Part shown: one piece after another, positions 61,512 to 64,000 of the stretch | Layout: each line of letters starts with the position of its first letter | How positions within the stretch are numbered: the first letter of the stretch is position 1 | Assembly (NCBI GenBank): GCA_902478645.1 | Contig: CABSLV010000006.1 | Span: 13,091 to 77,090, forward strand | Direction: 5' to 3' | From: an uncultured Flavobacteriales bacterium | GTDB lineage: Bacteria > Bacteroidota > Bacteroidia > Flavobacteriales > UBA1820 | Length of the DNA stretch: 64,000 bases | Translations under genes and position numbers: made by a program | Notes under the pieces: model-generated | Databases searched by the model: none | Told to the model about the DNA's origin: nothing | The model's input: the letters and a program-made list of their open reading frames with translations, nothing else

Positions 61512-61543
61512 TTTGTCGCAGCGCTCGCCTTTTCGTATATTTG
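61512..61543 (+). promoter_or_regulatory. Promoter of the TlpA-like gene pair
   Basis: TTTG at 61512-61515, 20 bases, TATATTTG at 61536-61543. The next good start is ATG 61657, so the leader is about 110 bases. Upstream lies a G-rich run at 61438-61449. Confidence 0.75.
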
Positions 61544-61656
61544 TCTTTGGATTCATGGTCGTTTTTTTGCCGGGCAAGGCGTTTCCCTCTGAAAACCACC
61601 TTTTCAAGGGACGAAAGGATCCCTTGGTGGCAAGAAAACAGAAATCATGTTGCGTT

Positions 61657-62802
61657 ATGAGATTGGTAAAAAAGATTGCCGTCTTGCTTGTCTTGCTGCT
61701 TGCTTTCGGGGAAATGTCCCCGGCGATGGCGCAGACGGAAGGCGTTTTTCATATCCGGATCGTCGGTGCGGCGGCCGGGGATACTTTGGTCCTGGCGGAA
61801 GTCGACCGGATCGGCGTCGAGGCCCAGGTGGATACCTTGGTGGTTTTGCCGCAGCAGACCGATACGTTTGCCTTGTCGGTCGATCGGACAGGACGACTCT
61901 TCGGCGTATCCTTTCGCACGAAGGACGGTCGCCGGGGTGATGCAGCCGTTTTTTCCGAACCGGGAGTGGAGTATACCATCGGTTTCGAACCACAAGGGGC
62001 GGAGCTTCGCGCGCAGATATCGGGAGGGTTGTACGATTCGTCCGAGATGCGTTCCATCGTGGCGCTGGAGGATACCTTGAGCCGCTTGGGTGACCGGATA
62101 CGGCTCTCGGGCGGGCAGGAGGATTCGCTGGTGTCGCTTTGGGAAAAGACGCGGCGCGAGTTGGTTTACGCCCAGGAACGTTTCATCGTGTACCATCCCG
62201 AAAACGGTTTCTCGGCGCATCTGGTGAGCGAATTGCTGCGCCGCATTCCCGAGGAGACCTCGCTGGAGCGTGTCCGCAGGTTGTACAACAGCCTCAACGG
62301 CGGAGCGCGCAATACCCACGCCGGCGAAATAGCCAACGAAGAGATCTATGCTTCTCTCGCAGCCTCGGAAGGGGCCTCCGTCCCTCGGCTCACCTTTACT
62401 TCTCCGCAGGGCGAACCGGTCTCTCCGTCGCACTACCGGGGCAAGTGGGTGGCCTTGGACTTCTGGTCACCGGATGAGCCTTCTTCCCGAAGGGACCTCC
62501 CGCAGTGGGAGCGCGCCTATGGACAGTATCGGGACAAGGGGCTGGAAGTCATTTCCATTGCCGTGTGCCATCCCCAGACGTACCAGATGCATCAGGCAGA
62601 ACCGCAGGACAGCCTTCCCTGGGCTCAGGCGTACGTATCCCGAACGCTCGACGGCAGCCCGGATGTCGTATCGCTCTTTGCCCTGTACTCTTTCCCGACG
62701 GCCATGCTCATCGACCCTGAAGGGAAAATCGCTTTCCGGGGACGTCCCGGAGGATTGTTTGCCAAGTTGGAGGAAGTCTTTGCCGCCCCGCAGACTGAAT
62801 AG
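61657..62802 (+). CDS. TlpA-like protein without active-site cysteines
   Basis: 381 residues from ATG 61657. Signal peptide MRLVKKIAVLLVLLLAFGEMSPAMAQ without a lipobox, so the protein is secreted or periplasmic. The C-terminal half keeps the thioredoxin/TlpA framework (GKWVALDFWSPDEP ... LFALYSFPTAMLIDPEGKIAFRG), but the CxxC position reads SPDEPSS. Without cysteines it cannot do disulfide exchange; it may bind or regulate. It lies 27 bases upstream of a related gene that has CNPC, so the two were probably formed by duplication. Confidence 0.87.
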   Translation: MRLVKKIAVLLVLLLAFGEMSPAMAQTEGVFHIRIVGAAAGDTLVLAEVDRIGVEAQVDTLVVLPQQTDTFALSVDRTGRLFGVSFRTKDGRRGDAAVFSEPGVEYTIGFEPQGAELRAQISGGLYDSSEMRSIVALEDTLSRLGDRIRLSGGQEDSLVSLWEKTRRELVYAQERFIVYHPENGFSAHLVSELLRRIPEETSLERVRRLYNSLNGGARNTHAGEIANEEIYASLAASEGASVPRLTFTSPQGEPVSPSHYRGKWVALDFWSPDEPSSRRDLPQWERAYGQYRDKGLEVISIAVCHPQTYQMHQAEPQDSLPWAQAYVSRTLDGSPDVVSLFALYSFPTAMLIDPEGKIAFRGRPGGLFAKLEEVFAAPQTE

Positions 62803-62829
62803 AAATAACCTTAAACAAATATCTACCCG

Positions 62830-63984
62830 ATGAAACGTTACGCAAAATGGATCGCCATTGTTTTTCTCGTGTTGTGCTTCTTCTTTTCCTGCACGCAGGT
62901 ACGCAAGAATACCATCACAGGCCGGATAGAGGGCCTGCAGGCCGGCGACAGGATCGTGCTGGCATCCTGGCATGCCTCCCAAGACCGCTGGGTAGCCGAC
63001 GATTCGGTAACGGTCAGAAAACCCGGGGAGTTTACCTTGAAGACCTACGACAAGGACGAGGCTCTGCGCCTGTTCCTGGTGCCCCAAGGCGATACGGTAT
63101 CGGTGAGTGACAGTCGGACGCCTTACCTGTCGATTTTTGTCGAAGGTCTGGGCGAATACACCCTCACCGGCGAGGCCTCCGACTTCCCCTCCGCTAAAAT
63201 ATCGGGCGGGGTGTACGAATATCCCGAAGTCCGCCAGATCGACTCCCTGAGCGCTCTGCAAGCAGGACTGCGGCAGGAGTATGCAACGCTCGACCGGACG
63301 GATACCGCCGCCCTGGGACGTTTCTCTGACCGCTGGCAGGCCGTGGCCGACAGCATCCTCGCTGCTCGTCAGGCCGTTGTCCGCCATTATCCCGACAACC
63401 GGTTTGCCGCATGGGTTCTGGCCGATCTGGGTTACTTGTACGATGCGGAGGACATCGACCAGATCGACAGCCTGTATCAGGGGCTTTCCGGGCAGGCGCA
63501 GAAATGCCTTTACGGCCGCCAAGTAAAGAAACTGGTGGACAACGTACGCCATTCGGCCGTCGGCGCCACCGCTCCCGACTTTACCTTGACCACGCTCGAG
63601 GGCGATACGCTCCGCCTCTCGGAGTTGCGCGGCAAATGGACGGTCGTGGATTTCTGGGCTTCGTGGTGCAATCCGTGTCGCAAGTACAATCCCCACATGG
63701 TCGCACTCTATGAAAAGTACCATCCGGCGGGTCTCGAAGTGGTAGGAGTAGCCGTATGGGACCAGCAGGATGACTGGTGCCGGGCAGTAGCCGAGGATGC
63801 GCTCCCCTGGGCCAATGTCAATGCGGGCGAGAAGGTCAAAGGACAGGACAACGTAGGGGACACTTATGCCATCCGTTCCGTACCCACGACTTTGCTCCTC
63901 GACCCCGAGGGAAAGATCGTCTATCGCGGGCATCCGGCCGAGATCGAGGCGGCTTTGCGGGAGGCTTTCCCGAAGGTGAAGTAA
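62830..63984 (+). CDS. TlpA-like thiol-disulfide oxidoreductase lipoprotein
   Basis: 384 residues. Lipobox FFSC (Cys21). N-terminal DUF4369-type domain (NTITGRIEGLQAGDRIVLAS), helical linker, and C-terminal thioredoxin-like domain with the redox site DFWASWCNPCRKY and cis-Pro region IRSVPTTLLLDPEGKIVYRG. It closely resembles the 34423 protein in layout and the upstream 61657 protein in overall form. Periplasmic thiol chemistry is the likely role. The transcript continues past 63984 to the window edge, with no terminator seen. Confidence 0.92.
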   Translation: MKRYAKWIAIVFLVLCFFFSCTQVRKNTITGRIEGLQAGDRIVLASWHASQDRWVADDSVTVRKPGEFTLKTYDKDEALRLFLVPQGDTVSVSDSRTPYLSIFVEGLGEYTLTGEASDFPSAKISGGVYEYPEVRQIDSLSALQAGLRQEYATLDRTDTAALGRFSDRWQAVADSILAARQAVVRHYPDNRFAAWVLADLGYLYDAEDIDQIDSLYQGLSGQAQKCLYGRQVKKLVDNVRHSAVGATAPDFTLTTLEGDTLRLSELRGKWTVVDFWASWCNPCRKYNPHMVALYEKYHPAGLEVVGVAVWDQQDDWCRAVAEDALPWANVNAGEKVKGQDNVGDTYAIRSVPTTLLLDPEGKIVYRGHPAEIEAALREAFPKVK

Positions 63985-64000
63985 GGCGTCTGTTCAAAAC

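Overview
The window looks like chromosomal DNA of a moderately GC-rich member of the Bacteroidota, most likely order Bacteroidales. An Alistipes/Rikenellaceae-like source is a guess from composition only. The evidence is: many start regions preceded by the Bacteroidota sigma element TAnnTTTG, often with TTTG or TTG 19-20 bases upstream; almost no Shine-Dalgarno sequences; many lipoproteins; a type V (Mfa/Fim-like) fimbrial operon with DUF3575 and DUF5119 proteins; a Porin_10 outer-membrane protein; thioredoxin-like lipoproteins of the TlpA/DUF4369 kind; and a CCDC81-type HU plus SPOR protein.

Layout. 1-9947: 3' part of oxyR, mnmG, a pair of parS-like centromere sites, a fused electron-transfer flavoprotein with a small membrane partner, an aspartate aminotransferase, and a complete proline operon (proC, a PNPOx-fold gene, proB, proA). 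10156-14226: a NagX-like membrane protein, a 14-helix MFS exporter, rnhB, DoxX. 14330-28485: a large lipoprotein, dprA, the HU/SPOR protein, pheT, a PASTA protein, a pseudouridine synthase, a Dabb protein, an AddA-type helicase-nuclease and an orphan lipoprotein, all on the plus strand. 28486-29206 is a gene-free, AT-rich stretch between convergent genes with four consensus DnaA boxes and a change in strand composition. I read it as the chromosomal replication origin. 29207-45904: trkH, acyl-CoA synthetase with a nitronate-monooxygenase-like gene, TlpA lipoprotein, peroxiredoxin and Dps, a serine hydrolase, a porin, tRNA-Pro, a TonB-like protein, mdh, ahpC, DUF3667, a CBM48 protein and tRNA-Ser. 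45914-48310: an AraC regulator divergent from a membrane-kinase fusion. 48909-56916: a six-gene fimbrial operon. 56991-61380: an iron-sulfur redox operon (polyferredoxin, two DUF362 proteins, an ECF S component). 61657-63984: two TlpA-like proteins.

Themes. Oxidative-stress defence recurs (OxyR, Dps, Prx6-like and AhpC peroxiredoxins, thioredoxin-like proteins). Origin and segregation signals (oriC, parS, mnmG) share the window. The fimbrial pilins each keep an arginine that fits protease-dependent polymerisation. The least described unit is the 56991-61380 operon, where membrane polyferredoxin, DUF362 proteins and an ECF substrate-binding subunit appear together. No insertion sequence, prophage, CRISPR array or rRNA operon was seen.
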